Assembly (NCBI GenBank): GCA_027422505.1
Contig: JAPQWV010000012.1
Location: 25,001,501-25,065,500, forward strand
Source: Craterostigma plantagineum
Lineage: Eukaryota; Streptophyta; Magnoliopsida; Lamiales; Linderniaceae
DNA: 64,000 nucleotides
Direction: 5' to 3'
The notes under the pieces are model-generated. The model made no database searches. It had not been told where the DNA came from and was given only the letters and a program-made list of their open reading frames with translations. Below, piece by piece: positions 1 to 11,152 of the stretch; positions within the stretch are counted from its first letter, which is position 1, and every line of letters starts with the position of its first letter. The position numbers were made by a program, and so were the translations under genes.

Positions 1-315
1 AGAGAGTGGCATTGCATTGGTGAAAATTGGGTGTGAGTGAACGTGAGCGAGTCACACGTGCATGCATTCTTTCACCTACTGGGCAATTGCTCAGTGCTTG
101 CGTGTTGTAGGTAATTGACGATCGAGGGATTTTGAGGGCGGGGCTGTACATGGATGACGACCTGTGGGCGAGTGATAGGGTGTTTTGGGCTTCGGCCCGT
201 TTGTAGTAACGTTTTCTTTAAATTAACTTTTGTAAAATGGGTTCTCCGCGGCTTTCGCTGCTAAACCCGACGCGATTTGTTGCTAATTAGCGATTAGAGG
301 GTGGGGGTCACTACA
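1..315 (-). repeat. LTR-like end of an element that continues beyond the window
   Basis: Read on the minus strand this block starts at position 315 with TGTAGTGACCC, a start often seen in plant Ty3/Gypsy LTRs, and runs off the left edge. It abuts the broken end of Gypsy element G1, whose integrase reading stops abruptly at about 316. There is no ORF in it. I infer an LTR (solo or part of a nested element) inserted into G1. The other end and the target duplication are outside the window, so this rests on the terminal bases and the sharp junction only. Confidence 0.4.
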
Positions 316-2767
316 CAGGGCAGCCATTTCACCCATGAACGTGGTTCCTCGCTGATAAAACAACGTAAATACGTCTCTAACGTCCGATTTAAGACTTCAG
401 ATTGGCCGTCGATTTGGGGGTGGTAGGCGGAACTCAATTTCAATGTCGTACCTTGCAAACGAAATAGCTCTTGCCAGAAGTTACTTAAAAAAGATGGAAT
501 CCATGTCAGATACAATACTCCGCGGAACACCATGTAGGCGAACGATGTTCTCAGCGAATTTTTCAGCCACGGTTCGCTCTGTATAGGGATGTTTCAACGC
601 AACAAAGTGAGCGTATTTGGACAAACGATCAACGATGACTAGGATACTATCGAACCCGTTTGACTTGGGTAGACCCGTTATGAAGTCCATCGCGATATCT
701 TCCCAGATTTGCTCCGGAATCGGTAATGCTTGTAGTAGCCCGGCCGGAGAAAGGGCTTCATATTTTGAGCGTTGGCAGACTAAGCATCGTGCCACAAATT
801 CTGTAACGCTCCGCATCATTCCGCGCCAATATAAAGAGGCAGCCAACCTTCGATAGGTACGGAAGGTACCCGAGTGAACCCCGGTCGGTGTTGAGTGGAA
901 TTCAGTCAATAGTCGCGGTATCCAATCCGACTGCGCCGGGATAACCAGACGTCCTTTATAGTATAACCAGTCATTGATGAAGTGATACGGGGCCTGGGAA
1001 AGGGGATCATCCTTTAATTTGTCGATAATTGGACCGAGGACGGGATCCTTACGAACATCTGTCTGAAGTGCGGGGCCATCGAGCCAACATGGCATACTCC
1101 ATGCGCCGAGCTGGGGTACCACATGTTGTCGGGATATTGCATCCGCCACCGAATTTGTGCTTCCCGGTTTATACTCAATGTCGAACGAGTAACCCAACAG
1201 TTTCGCCACCCAGACTTGTTGGGCGGGAGTGGCAATCTTTTGGTGTAGCAAAGAGCGTAGACTGCGTGATCGGTCCGAACGGTAAAGTGACGCCCCAATA
1301 GATAAGGGCGCCTGTGTTGAATGGCCTTTACCAAAGCCATGAGTTCCCTCTCGTAGGTCGATCTAGAACCCGTACGATCGGACCACCCTTTACTGAAGTA
1401 TGCGATCGGCTGTTGATCATGCATAAGTACTGCTCCCATACCTGTTCCTGACGCGTTGCATTCGATAACGAACGACTTCGAGAAATCGGGCATCGATAAA
1501 ACAGGGGCCACCACCAACGCATTTTGCAACTCGCGGAAAGACGTCGCTGCCTCGCTCGACCAACTAAAACTCTCTGTTCGGATTTCTTCAAGAGATTAGT
1601 GAGAGGACGGGCGATTTTCCAGTAGTCGCGGATGAAGCGTCGATAGTATCCTGTCAGACCGAAGAATCCACGAACACCTTTTAGCGAGGTAGGAACTGGC
1701 CATCGTAGTACTCCGTGATTTTATGCAGATCCATAGCTACCGTGCCCGCCAAAATGATATGGCCCAAGTAATCAATCTTACGAAGGCCGAATTGACATTT
1801 CTTCATATTAACGTGAAATTGGTTGTCTGATAACAGCGCCATAACAGTGCATAAGTGGTCGAGGTGAGTCGTCCATGAAGAACTATGTATCAAAATATCG
1901 TCGAAGAAAACCAATACACACTTGCGAAGCAACGGGCGAAAGAGATCGTTCATCGTGGATTGAAAAGTTGCGGGGGCGTTCGTGAGGCCGAATGGCATTA
2001 CTACAAATTCATAATGACCATCGTGCGTACGAAAGGCAATCTTTGGGATTTTTCTTCCCGAACTCGGATTTGATGATAACCGGAACGCAAATCGAGCTTA
2101 GTGAAATAAGTTGCACCCCCTAATTCGTCAAGTTGTTCTTGAATCACCGGTATCGGAAAATTTATCAGGTACAGTAACCCGGTTGAGTTCTCGATAATCA
2201 ATGCAGAACGCCAGCTCCCGTCTTTCTTGTGCACTAAAAGGACCGAGCTTGAGAACGGGCTCCAGCTTGGGTAACCCCTGCCGCTAGCATTTCAGCTACC
2301 AGACGTTCTATCTCACTCTTTTGAGCATGGCCGTAATGATATGGTCTAATAGATGTGGCCGACGTGCCGGGAAGAGTAATGATACGGTGGTGGTAACGAT
2401 TTCGGCTCTTGGAACACCGTTGAGAATCGCTGCGTAATACTGTCAATGTCGGTCTGGTGATTTGCTGTTAGCTGATCTGGGTGGGAAATGGGTGCTGCAT
2501 CGAGGGCCGTAAGCCATATGATAGTATCAAGGTCACTCCCAGGTAGTTTGCAGAGAGATCGAAAGCTTATAGGTGCCCTAGTAAGTGCTGCTTCTCCTGC
2601 CAACCGGGAGGAGTTCCCTTCTCTTTCGAATTCCATATTCGATCTCTCCCAGTTCATCTTGACGTCGCCCAGATTACGGAAGCCAGTCGACTCCCAAAAT
2701 CACATCCACGCCGCCGAGTTCAAATATATAGAAATCGCACGTAATCGTACAAGAGCCCAATTGAAGA
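316..2767 (-). pseudogene. G1 pol remnant: protease tail, reverse transcriptase, RNase H, integrase
   Basis: Pol makes new element DNA from RNA and inserts it. The pieces seen in order on the minus strand are: the protease tail motif GVDVILGVDW near 2690; a spacer at 2346-2657; RT palm at 1681-2234 with [26 protein letters not shown] and catalytic VFFDDIL; RNase H at 1014-1529 with [13 protein letters not shown]; and integrase at 316-1251 with zinc finger HSTPTGVHSG...CLVCQ and core MDFITGLPKSNGFDSILVIVDR. In RNase H the usual catalytic Asp in the VIECDASG-type motif reads Asn (VIECNASG). At least four frame changes are needed. The reading stops inside the integrase after KWLP, at the junction with the 1-315 block. 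Non-functional. Confidence 0.88.
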
Positions 2768-3105
2768 TGTTAGGAAATATTTTGTAGTGTTCAATTTCAT
2801 TATATTATCTTTGTTGGTTAGCTTTATTAAACTTTGGGTTAATTCTTAGTTGGGTTAGTTCTTAGTTATTCATGTAATGGGCCTTCACAAGAGGCCCACC
2901 TATTATATACCAACTTGTGGTATAAATAGGAAAACCCTAACACATAGTTAGGGGTGCTTGTGTGTGTTAAGAAAATAAACATATGTTAGAGTGAGAGAGT
3001 CTCCTCAAGAACACCACCAAGCCCACACGCCCTAACCTAAATCTCAATCTTTAGGCGTGTTTAATCCGTCCGAAGTCGTATTGTTGGTGAAATCGCGGAC
3101 CATCA
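2768..3105 (+). repeat. 5' LTR of S
   Basis: It begins TGTTAGG and ends CCATCA, giving the usual TG...CA termini. It carries a TATA box (TATAAATA at 2921) set inside the palindrome TATACCAACTTGTGGTATA, so the promoter region can fold. It is 338 bp long and has 3 substitutions relative to the 3' LTR. Confidence 0.95.
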
Positions 3106-3107
3106 AT

Positions 3108-3120
3108 TGGTATCAGAGCC
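3108..3120 (+). other. Primer-binding site of S
   Basis: TGGTATCAGAGCC starts two bases after the 5' LTR. It is the standard complement of the 3' end of plant initiator methionine tRNA and would prime minus-strand DNA synthesis. Confidence 0.92.
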
Positions 3121-3368
3121 CAACGCGACCGGATTTGCGCGTTTTAAGCAAGATTTGAGTGAAAAATTGCTTGAAAAATTATTTTCGTCACTTTCAGTTT
3201 TTGGGCGATTTCGACCTCGATTTGTTGTTTTTAGACATCCCAAAGGTTGATTATGTGTTTAGGAATGTTTTTCTGAAGTTTTGGAACAAGTTTCGTCGAT
3301 TTTGAGTGAGATTTGAGCGAAAACGAGCCATTTTTCCGGTAAAAGTCGCGCTGCCCATGCTTTGTTCT

Positions 3369-4110
3369 TGGCCGAGAAATTTTCTTACCCGAGAAAATTC
3401 TTAGCCGAGAAAATTTCGCTGGCCGAGAAACGTTCACTGGCCGAGAAATTTTCTTACCCGAGAAAATTCTTAGCCGAGAAAATTTTGCTGGCCGAGAAAC
3501 TTTCACTGCCCGAGAAATTTTATCAACCCGAGAAACTTTCACTGCCCGAGAAAGTTTTGCAAAACTGAGAAATTTTTTTAATCCGAGAAATTTTGTTAAA
3601 CTGATTAAATTTTCAAAACTGCGAAAATATTCAAAACTGAGAAATTTCTCAAATCCGAGAAATTTTCAACTGGGAAAATTTACACTTCGAAAATTCTCAA
3701 CCTGAGAAAATTTCATCTGAACTAACTTCCACCTGAGAAAGTTTTTCAACCTGAGAAATTTCCAAACCGCGAAAGCTTCATACCTGAGAAAATTTTATAC
3801 ATGCGAAATTTTACTTTAAATGCGAATTTTCTCTCGACATGCGAAATTTTTATACATGCGAAAATTTCTATACATGCGAAACTTTTATACATGCGAAATT
3901 TTACTTCAAATGTGAATTTTCTCTCGACATGCGAAAATTTTCAATACATGCGAAAATTTCCTCTGAATGCGAAATTTCCGTGCTATATGCGAAAATTCAC
4001 TGTGAATGCGAAATTTCCTTATTTTCGCGACTCACTCTCACAAAGAAATTTCTCGGGATAACATTTTTCGCATATTTTCACACACCATTTTTCACACCCC
4101 CCGAGAAATT
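3369..4110 (+). repeat. GAGAAATTT / GCGAAATTT motif array in S
   Basis: About 740 bp are built from degenerate repeats of CGAGAAATTT (first half) and ATGCGAAATTTT (second half), spaced about 12-20 bp. Higher-order copies are visible: a ~72-bp unit occurs twice between 3369 and 3512, and a ~95-bp unit twice between about 3799 and 3945. Short ORFs on both strands here are low-complexity by-products of the motif. The same motif, in the longer form CGATCGAGAAATTT, fills the region upstream of ORF3 in family E. Role unknown; RNA folding or packaging is only a guess. Confidence 0.8.
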
Positions 4111-4439
4111 TGCACCCAACCTTTAAACTTGATCCAAACACACCTTTTAGCTTCAAATCTTGCAAAAATCACTCTTTAAAATTACACTTGAACGTTTTTG
4201 ACCACCAAAATTTCTAGCCCCCCCTCGGATTAAATAAGGTTTTAAGGAAGGAAATTTTTTCTAAGCCCAAGGAAAATTTATATCATTCAGAAAAATTTTC
4301 TAAGGCCTTTGGACTTTGTCTATTTTACACTTTTAAAATTTTTCGAAATAAATTTTTCTGGGCCAAAATTTTCGGTATAGACGACGTTTTTGTGAAATTT
4401 TTGAAGGCAAATCCAAAACGCGGCAACGATCACCGTACC

Positions 4440-6580
4440 CAACGATCGAGCTAGGACGGTATTGGCACATTATAGAAAAAGTTTAGGTCACCCCCAAACT
4501 TTTCGGAGCGGAATTTCCAAATGCCAATTTCACACCCCCGGCATGAATGGTACATGGGTTGCTCCACATTCATGACCGGTATGCACTGCGAGCAACCAAC
4601 CCCATCATGCACGTTACACGGATTGCTCCACGTGCATGAAGGGATGTCAGAGAAGCGAGCAACCATCATGACTTCTGTACAAATCCGTGCAAAACCCGGA
4701 CCTACAAAGAAGGGTTGACAAGAGATCAACCAACCATCAGTGGGCGCGCCATCCAATCTCGATACTTAGACGATGTGGATCTCAGGTTCCAGACTCCACC
4801 GTCCACCCACTGCCATCCATTCCACCATGGTGCGCTACATGGAGACGTCCTAAGCCACCGTGATCCTCTTTACGCCCTCACCACCACCACCACCTGACGA
4901 GTCTCAGAAGTGTCTGATTAACAGTTTTGGGCCACCCTCGTCGACATCACTCGTGGTCGCCTTTCAACGCGATCACGCCACGCCACCATAGTTCCCATGG
5001 ATTAGTGAAACCCCCCTGATCCTAACCCAGGAACGAGCCTACCCTAGCCTCTCTAGTCTAGGTCTAGGTCGCGCGACATCCTCCTCCACGCAAAGATCCA
5101 ATCAACGATCTCGGGAGGATGACGTAAGTCGCTTGCAGGAGTTGCAAACCAACAACGAAATGATCGCACTCCTCTATCATATCTCACCACGACCCGGACC
5201 TCGCCCATAGGTACAGGAGACGACTCGTTCGTTTCCCGAGTAGAAGTCGCGGCATCTGGTCCAACCGCGCAATTAACCCCTCCCAACCACTCAGCTATCC
5301 TTTCGCAGATAGCTGTTTCATTCGCACAAGAGGAACCACGTTAGCCATCACCGCCCCACTTGGTGACGGTTGATGTTGAACATGCAGTGCCCCGCCTCTC
5401 ACTGCACCTCTTCCACCCACGTCGAGTCTAGTGTCCTCACCCACCGAAATTTTCCAATTTCTAGGATACAAACACTCTTTACGCACCGCAGGTTCTTCGT
5501 GAACTTGCCCGAACGCTTGATGACGTCCTTGTGACCGAGAGCGGAAGACCCATGACAGCCACCCTCACCACAACTGTCGATGGGCCACGGATACGAGCTT
5601 GTCTCATCGTCCGTGCGAACGGAAAGCCTTTGTGGCTCTCCGGTTCTTTCTGTCCTGTGCAAACAGGCGGCACATCGGACACGTGTTTCGATGTTGTGAC
5701 GACGGAGCGTCTTTGTGACCCCCGTCTGGTTAGTTACCCCGTTCGTGATGGAGCCCCGACTCATAGCAATCAGCGAGGAACTTACACATTCCATGCCGCG
5801 CTCAACGAGGATCTATGAAGGAAAAGGTCCCATCACCGACACCACTCCACCACGCCTACGCCTACACCAAAACATGCTGCTCCGTCTCTCCAGTGTTCAA
5901 AACTGAACCCGGAGGAACACCAATTGCTGCTACTCCCGAGAATCCCACTTGATTGCCTCACTCAACACCACACCACACCATCATCACCACCATCAACACC
6001 AGAGGCAGACTCGTCCCACGGACGACGTGACGATCCCGAAGACGGAGATCGTCTCAAGGGGGAGTAAAGGAGAAGAAATGAGTTGAAGATCGTACAGCAG
6101 CATCAGCAGCAACCATCATCCACGCCACCTCCACCAACTACGCACCGCCGGAGGCTTCCACTACCTCTGCGCACACTCTTATGTGTCAGGCTATTATGTT
6201 CATAATGGAACACTCGAAGGAGCCATGGCACATCTCACCCACCACATTCCGTCACTACTGCGCTGACCACTCTGAAGACCGGGCTCCCTGCTCTTGAAAG
6301 TCACATTTCAATGGAGCCTTGGCACATTTTTTACGCCCCACGCCTACCTTCTTCTGGAGCCAGACGAGTCATCTTCGAGGCCGAACCAGACAACTTCCAT
6401 TCGAAGACGACAAATCCGGCGCCAAGAAGAAGAAGATTGGAGAATCTTAACAAGTGAGTCCCAGCCGAGCCATCAATGCCTCCGCAAGAAGAGGAGATAT
6501 CCCTTGTAGGGGGAGTTTGCTAGGAATCGAGATCTCCAATATGCCCAACAAAGATCTCCCGCGCTGAACTGAAGATTGAA
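4440..6580 (+). pseudogene. Degenerate interior of S with an ORF3-like remnant
   Basis: There is no intact ORF. The base composition is GC-richer than the flanks, as in decayed coding DNA. A stretch at about 6005-6070 encodes SSHGRRDDPEDGD and is followed by a GGGGGAG run. It closely parallels SSHSRR..DDPDDQD and its following bases in ORF3 of family E at about 59250-59330. I infer that the interior descends from ORF3 after loss of gag-pol. Other parts are too decayed for me to align by eye. Confidence 0.55.
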
Positions 6581-6581
6581 C

Positions 6582-6595
6582 ACTAAGGGGGAGAT
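6582..6595 (+). other. Polypurine tract of S
   Basis: CTAAGGGGGAGATT lies directly before the 3' LTR start at 6596. It is the plus-strand DNA primer site and is nearly identical to the one before the E-family LTR at 60822. Confidence 0.9.
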
Positions 6596-6933
6596 TGTTA
6601 GGAAATATTTTGTAGTGTTCAATTTCATTATATTATCTTTGTTGGTTAGCTTTATTAAACTTTGGGCTAATTCTTAGTTGGGTTAGTTCTTAGTTATTCA
6701 TGTAATGGGCCTTCACAAGAGGCCCACCTATTATATACCAACTTGTGGTATAAATAGGAAAACCCTAACACATAGTTAGGGGTGCTTGTGTGTGTTAAGA
6801 AAATAAACATATGTTAGAGTGAGAGAGTCTCCTCAAGAACACCACCAAGCCCACACGCCCTAACCTAAATCTCAATCTTTAGGCGTGTTTAATCCGTCCG
6901 AAATCGTATTGTTGGTGAAATCTCGGACCATCA
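6596..6933 (+). repeat. 3' LTR of S
   Basis: 338 bp, from TGTTAGG to CCATCA, followed by the duplicated target GAAGA. Three substitutions relative to the 5' LTR (about 0.9%) point to a recent insertion. With a commonly used plant LTR rate this is well under one million years, but the rate for this species is unknown. Confidence 0.95.
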
Positions 6934-8280
6934 GAAGAGACAAATCGCGACATGTACCCCGAGTCGGCTCACATGTGTCGTTCCCCAAACGCACTTGGAA
7001 TTGTTCGTCTAGGAGTCGAGGAAGTTCTAGCTTGTCGGCTACACGAGCTGAAATGAAGTTATGGCTCGCCCCGCTATCGATCATTATAATGACCTCGACG
7101 TCCCCAGATGCTACCTCGTAATTTGAGTGTGCGAGGTACCGATAAGCCACCAAGCGCAAATAAAGGTAGATCAATCATCGTCAAACTGGTCTCTGAAGCA
7201 TTCGTGGTTTCGGTAGGATGTTCCTCCAAACAAGCAAAATCGGTCTCCAAGTGGGACTCGAAGGATGGCTCGTCCTCGCCCCAATGAGCATCCGAAATTC
7301 TTTGCGAGGGCAAGTGTGTTGACCCTTTACGAATGGCAGTCGACAGCGAAAGCAGAGACCCTTATCACGTAACTACTGGTACTCCCGATCGGATAGGCGT
7401 TGAAACGGTCGCGATCGAGCATTTGTCGGGATAGTCGTCGTAACCTGATTCCGAATAGCAGGTGGAATATAGCAATCAGAGTGCCGTTCATCTCGATTGT
7501 CGAAGTGATTGGGTGTCTGGGCTGGAGCCGAACGTGTAATCGGGGTAGACGAAGTGTATCGAGTGCTTCGGGACTGCCCAGTGGAACGTGTGATCATCGT
7601 GGCATATTCATTGTCCTTCCAAGCATGCAAGTTTCTTTCTAATCCCCGAGCCATTCGAAAAGCTTCATCAACCGAGTACGGGCTTAGAACCAGACCCTCG
7701 TTAAGCAATATCGGGTGCATTCCCATCAGAAAAAAAAGGTGTTGGTGATGTGGAATTTCCGGTAAATTTGTCACTGTCCCAGTAAAGTCATGATAGTAAT
7801 CCGAAATAGGGCCTGTTTGTCGAACTTCCAAGATATGCATGACGGAGCTGCCATGGTGTTTTTGTCGAAGGGTGCAATAATCTGGCGTTTTAAGACGTCC
7901 CGTGAGAGTGAAGGGTTGACTTTGATTGTCCAACTGATCCATTTTTGAGCGACTCCTTCCATTGCAATCATTGCGCACGGGACGATATCTGCAGTTGGGG
8001 TTTGGTTTAAAAGAAAATATTGATCCGCGCGTGAAATCCAACCCAAAGGGTCCGTGCCATCAAACGTAGGGAGCTCGACACGGCGGTTAACCATCGCTCT
8101 AAGTGTGTCCCCATGAACAGGATTTTGCGGAGCTGTGGTTTGTTGTGTTCGATCCGCTGTTAAGACGGCGAGGATTTCACCGATTTGTGACGATAAATTG
8201 CTTACTGTCGTCGATAGAGTGTCGACGGTCTTCTCTAACCCCTCGATACGATTGTCCATCTGAGATCGAGTGTATGGCAC
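6934..8280 (-). pseudogene. G1 gag and protease remnant
   Basis: Gag forms the particle and the aspartic protease cuts the polyprotein. Translation starts at 8280 with MPYTRSQMDNRIEGLEKTVD, a coiled-coil-like leader, followed by the gag core (LGWISRADQYFLLNQTP) to about 7790. A frameshift then moves the rest (YYHDFTGTVTNLPE, MARGLERN) to another frame, down to 7373. The protease at 6934-7174 has the retropepsin motif MIDSGASHNFIS. No zinc knuckle is obvious. The reading is interrupted at 6934 by element S and resumes at 2767. Confidence 0.85.
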
Positions 8281-8285
8281 AGAGC

Positions 8286-8300
8286 GGCAGGTCGGACCAA
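8286..8300 (-). other. Putative primer-binding site of G1
   Basis: On the minus strand TTGGTCCGACCTGCC follows directly after the LTR end CTAACA, and lies 6 bases before the gag start region. The position is right for a PBS; I could not assign the tRNA. Confidence 0.45.
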
Positions 8301-8302
8301 TT

Positions 8303-8780
8303 TGTTAGAGTAAAGAACAATTACTATGAATAGATGGCTTGAATAAAAGATGGAACAATAGAGCGAACAATTATTCAGACGAGAACTGTCCCGATCACAA
8401 CCGGACCGGTTAAGCTAAAGGAAAAACCTTCCCCAGAAATTCCATACGTCTGCTATGCTCTCCCTCCCTTAATTATACTACATTGTCAAATAATATCTTA
8501 ACTAATAATCCTATAATTCTGGAAACTAAATAACTAAGCTAATAGGAATAATTCAAAAGCAAATCTTCAGTGGATCACGTATCTTGCCTCTCACTCTTGG
8601 GCCTGCCCTTCCGAACCATTTAACGTCTTGCTCGGCCCGTTATTTTTCTCCCCACCTCGGCGTGAATATGTATCAATGAGAATGCTCTGTTTTGAAGGAA
8701 GCCCGATCATGAAATGTTCCTTTGTAAAGATTGAACTTTTTGCCACCAGTATTTCACCTACACGGGCTTTGAGCATTAGT
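8303..8780 (-). repeat. 5' LTR of G1 (upstream end not resolved)
   Basis: In plus orientation the block begins TGTTAGAG at 8303, i.e. the LTR ends CTAACA next to the putative PBS. The other terminus cannot be fixed because the matching 3' LTR is missing. I place it before the tandem repeat at about 8800. No gene is visible here. Confidence 0.5.
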
Positions 8781-8804
8781 ATATAACTTAAACGGTTGGC
8801 ATAA

Positions 8805-9535
8805 TTCCTCCCTTTGTTGATAAAATGTTCCCTTTTATTGGTATAATATTTATCTTCCGTGGTATACTGTAATTCGAGTATAAGAACTATAACAGTTGGT
8901 ATAATGTCGGGTTTTATTGGTATAACAGCTAGAAATTGGACGCAAAATAGAATTATAATAAATGAGTTTGTTGGTACAATATTTTCTTTTGTTAGTATAA
9001 TAACTACCTTTCGTTGTGTATTGCACTTCGAGTAGAATAACCGAAATAGTTGGTATCATGTAGGCCTTTATTGGTATAACGGTTAGAATATAGATGGAAA
9101 TAATAATATAATAAATGACTTTGTTGGTATAATAGTTCCCTTTGTTCGTATAATATTTGTCTTTCGTGGTATAGTAGTTCGAGTTGAATAACTTAAACTA
9201 TTGGTATAATGTCGATCTTTATTGGTATAATAGTTAGGAATTGGATGGAAAATAATATTATAATAAATGACTTTGATGGTATAATATTTCCATTTGTTGG
9301 TATACTATTTGTCTTTCGTGGTAGTTTGAGTAGAATAACTGAAACTGTTGGTATAATGTCGGCCTTTATTGGTATAACATTTAGAAATTGAATGGAAAAG
9401 AATAATATAACAAATGACTTTGTTGATATAATTCCCTCTGTTGGTTTACTTTTGTCGAGAAGAATAACTAATACAGTTGGTATAATGTCGACCTTCAGTG
9501 ATATAACAGTTACAAATTGACTGGCAAGTAGAAAA
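8805..9535. repeat. ~150-bp tandem repeat, about five units
   Basis: The phrase TTGGTATAATGTCG, or a close variant, recurs at about 8896, 9050, 9201, 9348 and 9477, giving periods of roughly 154, 151, 147 and 129 bp. Each unit also contains TTTATTGGTATAAC, ATAATAAATGACTTTG and TTTCGTGGTAT. Units differ by many substitutions and small indels, so the array is old. It is AT-rich and without coding capacity. Confidence 0.85.
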
Positions 9536-9574
9536 AGATATATATATTATATATATATAAAAACTCAAGTAGAA

Positions 9575-10312
9575 AAACCCTTCTCTCTCTATCACCCCTT
9601 TCTCCACCTTCTTTCCAGCCGCCAGCCCCTCAAAAATAAGGAAAAAAACCTTCTCCGCCTCCTCCTTTAACGGAGGATGAGGGAGACCTCGGTTTTTTTT
9701 TTTCAGTTTCATCTTCTTTCTCTGCTTGTTTTCTTTCTTTTCGTTTTCTTTCTTCTTTCTCTTTTCCTGAGCCTCCTCCGCCGCCACGCCTCCACATAAC
9801 CCCTCTGCTGCGCCGACCCCCCCTCGCCTCGCCCCTTTGCCGCGCCTCCTCCGCCCCTCCGCCGCACCGCCTTCGCTCGCCGCCTCTCCACCTTTGCCCG
9901 CCGCCTCGCATAGCCACCCCACCACAACTCGTCACCTCCCGCCACCATCCACTCGTGGGTCTCCCACATGGAGCTCGTTTCCCCGGCCATTTGATTGGGG
10001 GGTCTTTCTCCCTTTGTGGAGCCATTTCTCCCCTTGTGGGAGCCCCTTCCGATGAAGACGAGGGCCTCGATCGTTGGACAAAGAAAGTGTAGAGTATTGT
10101 GGATTCGGCTTAATAGCCTTTTTGTGGTAGGTTCTATAGCTCTTTGGTCCAAGTTTGGGTTTTTCTCGTTTTCTGTCGGCTTTTTTCACTATGTTGGTGT
10201 GTTTTTTGCTCCTATGTGAGCCTTTGTTTTCTACCGGATAATGATGTCACCGGAGAGAGCCTTTGGGCTATTTAGTCCATGGTAATTTTGTTTATCAATA
10301 CAAGCTATCTTT
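9575..10312 (+). mobile_element. R-A: GC-rich retroposon copy
   Basis: Same family and opposite orientation to R-B at 36062-36983. Shared parts in order are: GAAAAACCCT near the 5' end; a CCTCC..TTAA..GGAGG hairpin (9661-9676); a T/A-rich stretch; a GC-rich middle; and a 3' end with ACCGGATAATGATG, GGGCTATTTAG and TTCGAAA followed by an AT-repeat tail. R-B has a 17-bp target duplication and an A-tail, which makes this a target-primed retroposon. R-A's flanks are AT microsatellite, so its duplication cannot be read. Open frames in the GC-rich middle are compositional. Whether it is a SINE-like unit or a deleted LINE is open. Confidence 0.6.
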
Positions 10313-10499
10313 TCGAAATATATATATATATAAATATATATATATCAGACCTTGTTTGTGTTGGCTTATATCATCAATAAAATATCTATTCCCTTAGCCA
10401 TTTACAAGTCCCAATTTCCATCATACAACCTTCTGCATCAGTTATTAATTGCTTAGAGTCCACGATTTTGAGATTGATAATAAATTAATGAGTCAAGAT
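10313..10499. other. AT microsatellite and AT-rich spacer
   Basis: A (TA)n tract at 10315-10345 is followed by AT-rich sequence. I see no gene or clear element boundary. Confidence 0.5.
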
Positions 10500-11152
10500 A
10501 TGTGATACTAGGAGTCTTATAGTTATAGCGAAAAAAAGCGTAAAAAAGATGGAAAAAAAAAGAAACAAAAGAAGAAAAAAAAACTATCTTCAGAAAAAAG
10601 GGGTTATGAAGCGCTAGTCAGTTATGTCAGTTTTGAGAAATTTCGAGTTGTCTTGAATATGTATAGCATGTTAGTATGATCATATTAATTCTCGAATTAG
10701 TCGTGTGTCATGGGAAAGTCGTGGGATTTAGCGATTAAATAATCATCTGGTCCGATAATTTTACCTACTTCCCAAATTATCCTACCGAAATATCGAGCCC
10801 CATTACAACCCAATGAAAGACATTCTTGATTGGTACTAAAGTCGCTATGTGAATACAATGTGATATGTTAGCAAGCTTATGGTAATATCGTTTCATAGAG
10901 TTGATTTGAGCGTATACACATATATCCCATAAACACTTCGAGCGCATTGATTGAATCCATGCGAGAGTTGTTGATTTTTGTGGCGTTCAATCTTTACTGA
11001 GATCGTCGAAATTGATAGGATTGTCTAAGTGCTAAATGTTATGAATAATTGCAATCTCTGGGGATAATTACTGTATGTTGGGAAACTCGTGATTAGAATG
11101 TTTTTATCTTCTAAATGCTTGAGGATAAACATTGTTTAAGTGTGGGGGAATT
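10500..11152 (+). mobile_element. N2: 3' untranslated tail of an Athila/Tat-type Gypsy element
   Basis: A long A-rich stretch (10530-10610) is followed by a block (about 10700-11130) that matches 49140-49590 in element N1. Shared phrases include GAGCCCCATTACAACC, CTATGTGAATA, CACTTCGAGCG and ATGNGAGAGTTGT. The block ends in a polypurine tract TGTGGGGGAATT at 11141-11152, immediately before an LTR starting TGATAA. No coding sequence remains. The 5' part of the element is missing. Confidence 0.7.

Larger units (their letters stand above)
2768..6933 (+). mobile_element. S: young non-autonomous LTR retrotransposon inserted in G1
   Basis: This is a complete element of 4166 bp. It has 338-bp LTRs at 2768-3105 and 6596-6933 that differ at 3 positions, an initiator-Met-type primer-binding site at 3108-3120, and a polypurine tract just before the 3' LTR. 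A perfect 5-bp target duplication GAAGA lies at 2763-2767 and 6934-6938. Removing S restores the G1 protease reading frame, so the insertion is clean. There is no gag, protease, RT or integrase in the ~3.5-kb interior, so S must be moved by another element's proteins. LTR, PBS, PPT and interior features tie it to Copia family E at 44.4-61.9 kb. Orientation is set by PBS and PPT positions. Confidence 0.93.
316..8780 (-). mobile_element. G1: Ty3/Gypsy retrotransposon, truncated at its 3' end and split by element S
   Basis: Minus-strand order from high to low coordinates is LTR (from 8303 upward), primer-binding region, gag, protease, [insertion S at 2768-6933], protease tail, reverse transcriptase, RNase H, integrase, then truncation at 316. 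Protease before RT, RNase H and integrase is the Ty3/Gypsy order. The 3' end (integrase tail, any chromodomain, 3' LTR) is missing, so LTR divergence cannot be used for dating. Multiple frameshifts show that it is dead. Gag resembles chromovirus-type plant Gypsy elements, but the clade is uncertain. Confidence 0.85.

Noticed and set aside
3231..4126. Low-complexity ORFs rich in Phe/Lys/Glu on both strands
   Set aside because: By-products of the GAGAAATTT array; no start context, no homology, and they exist on both strands.
8805..9535. CRISPR-like array
   Set aside because: Units are ~150 bp, diverged throughout, with no constant repeat and variable spacer pattern; this is a eukaryotic tandem repeat.
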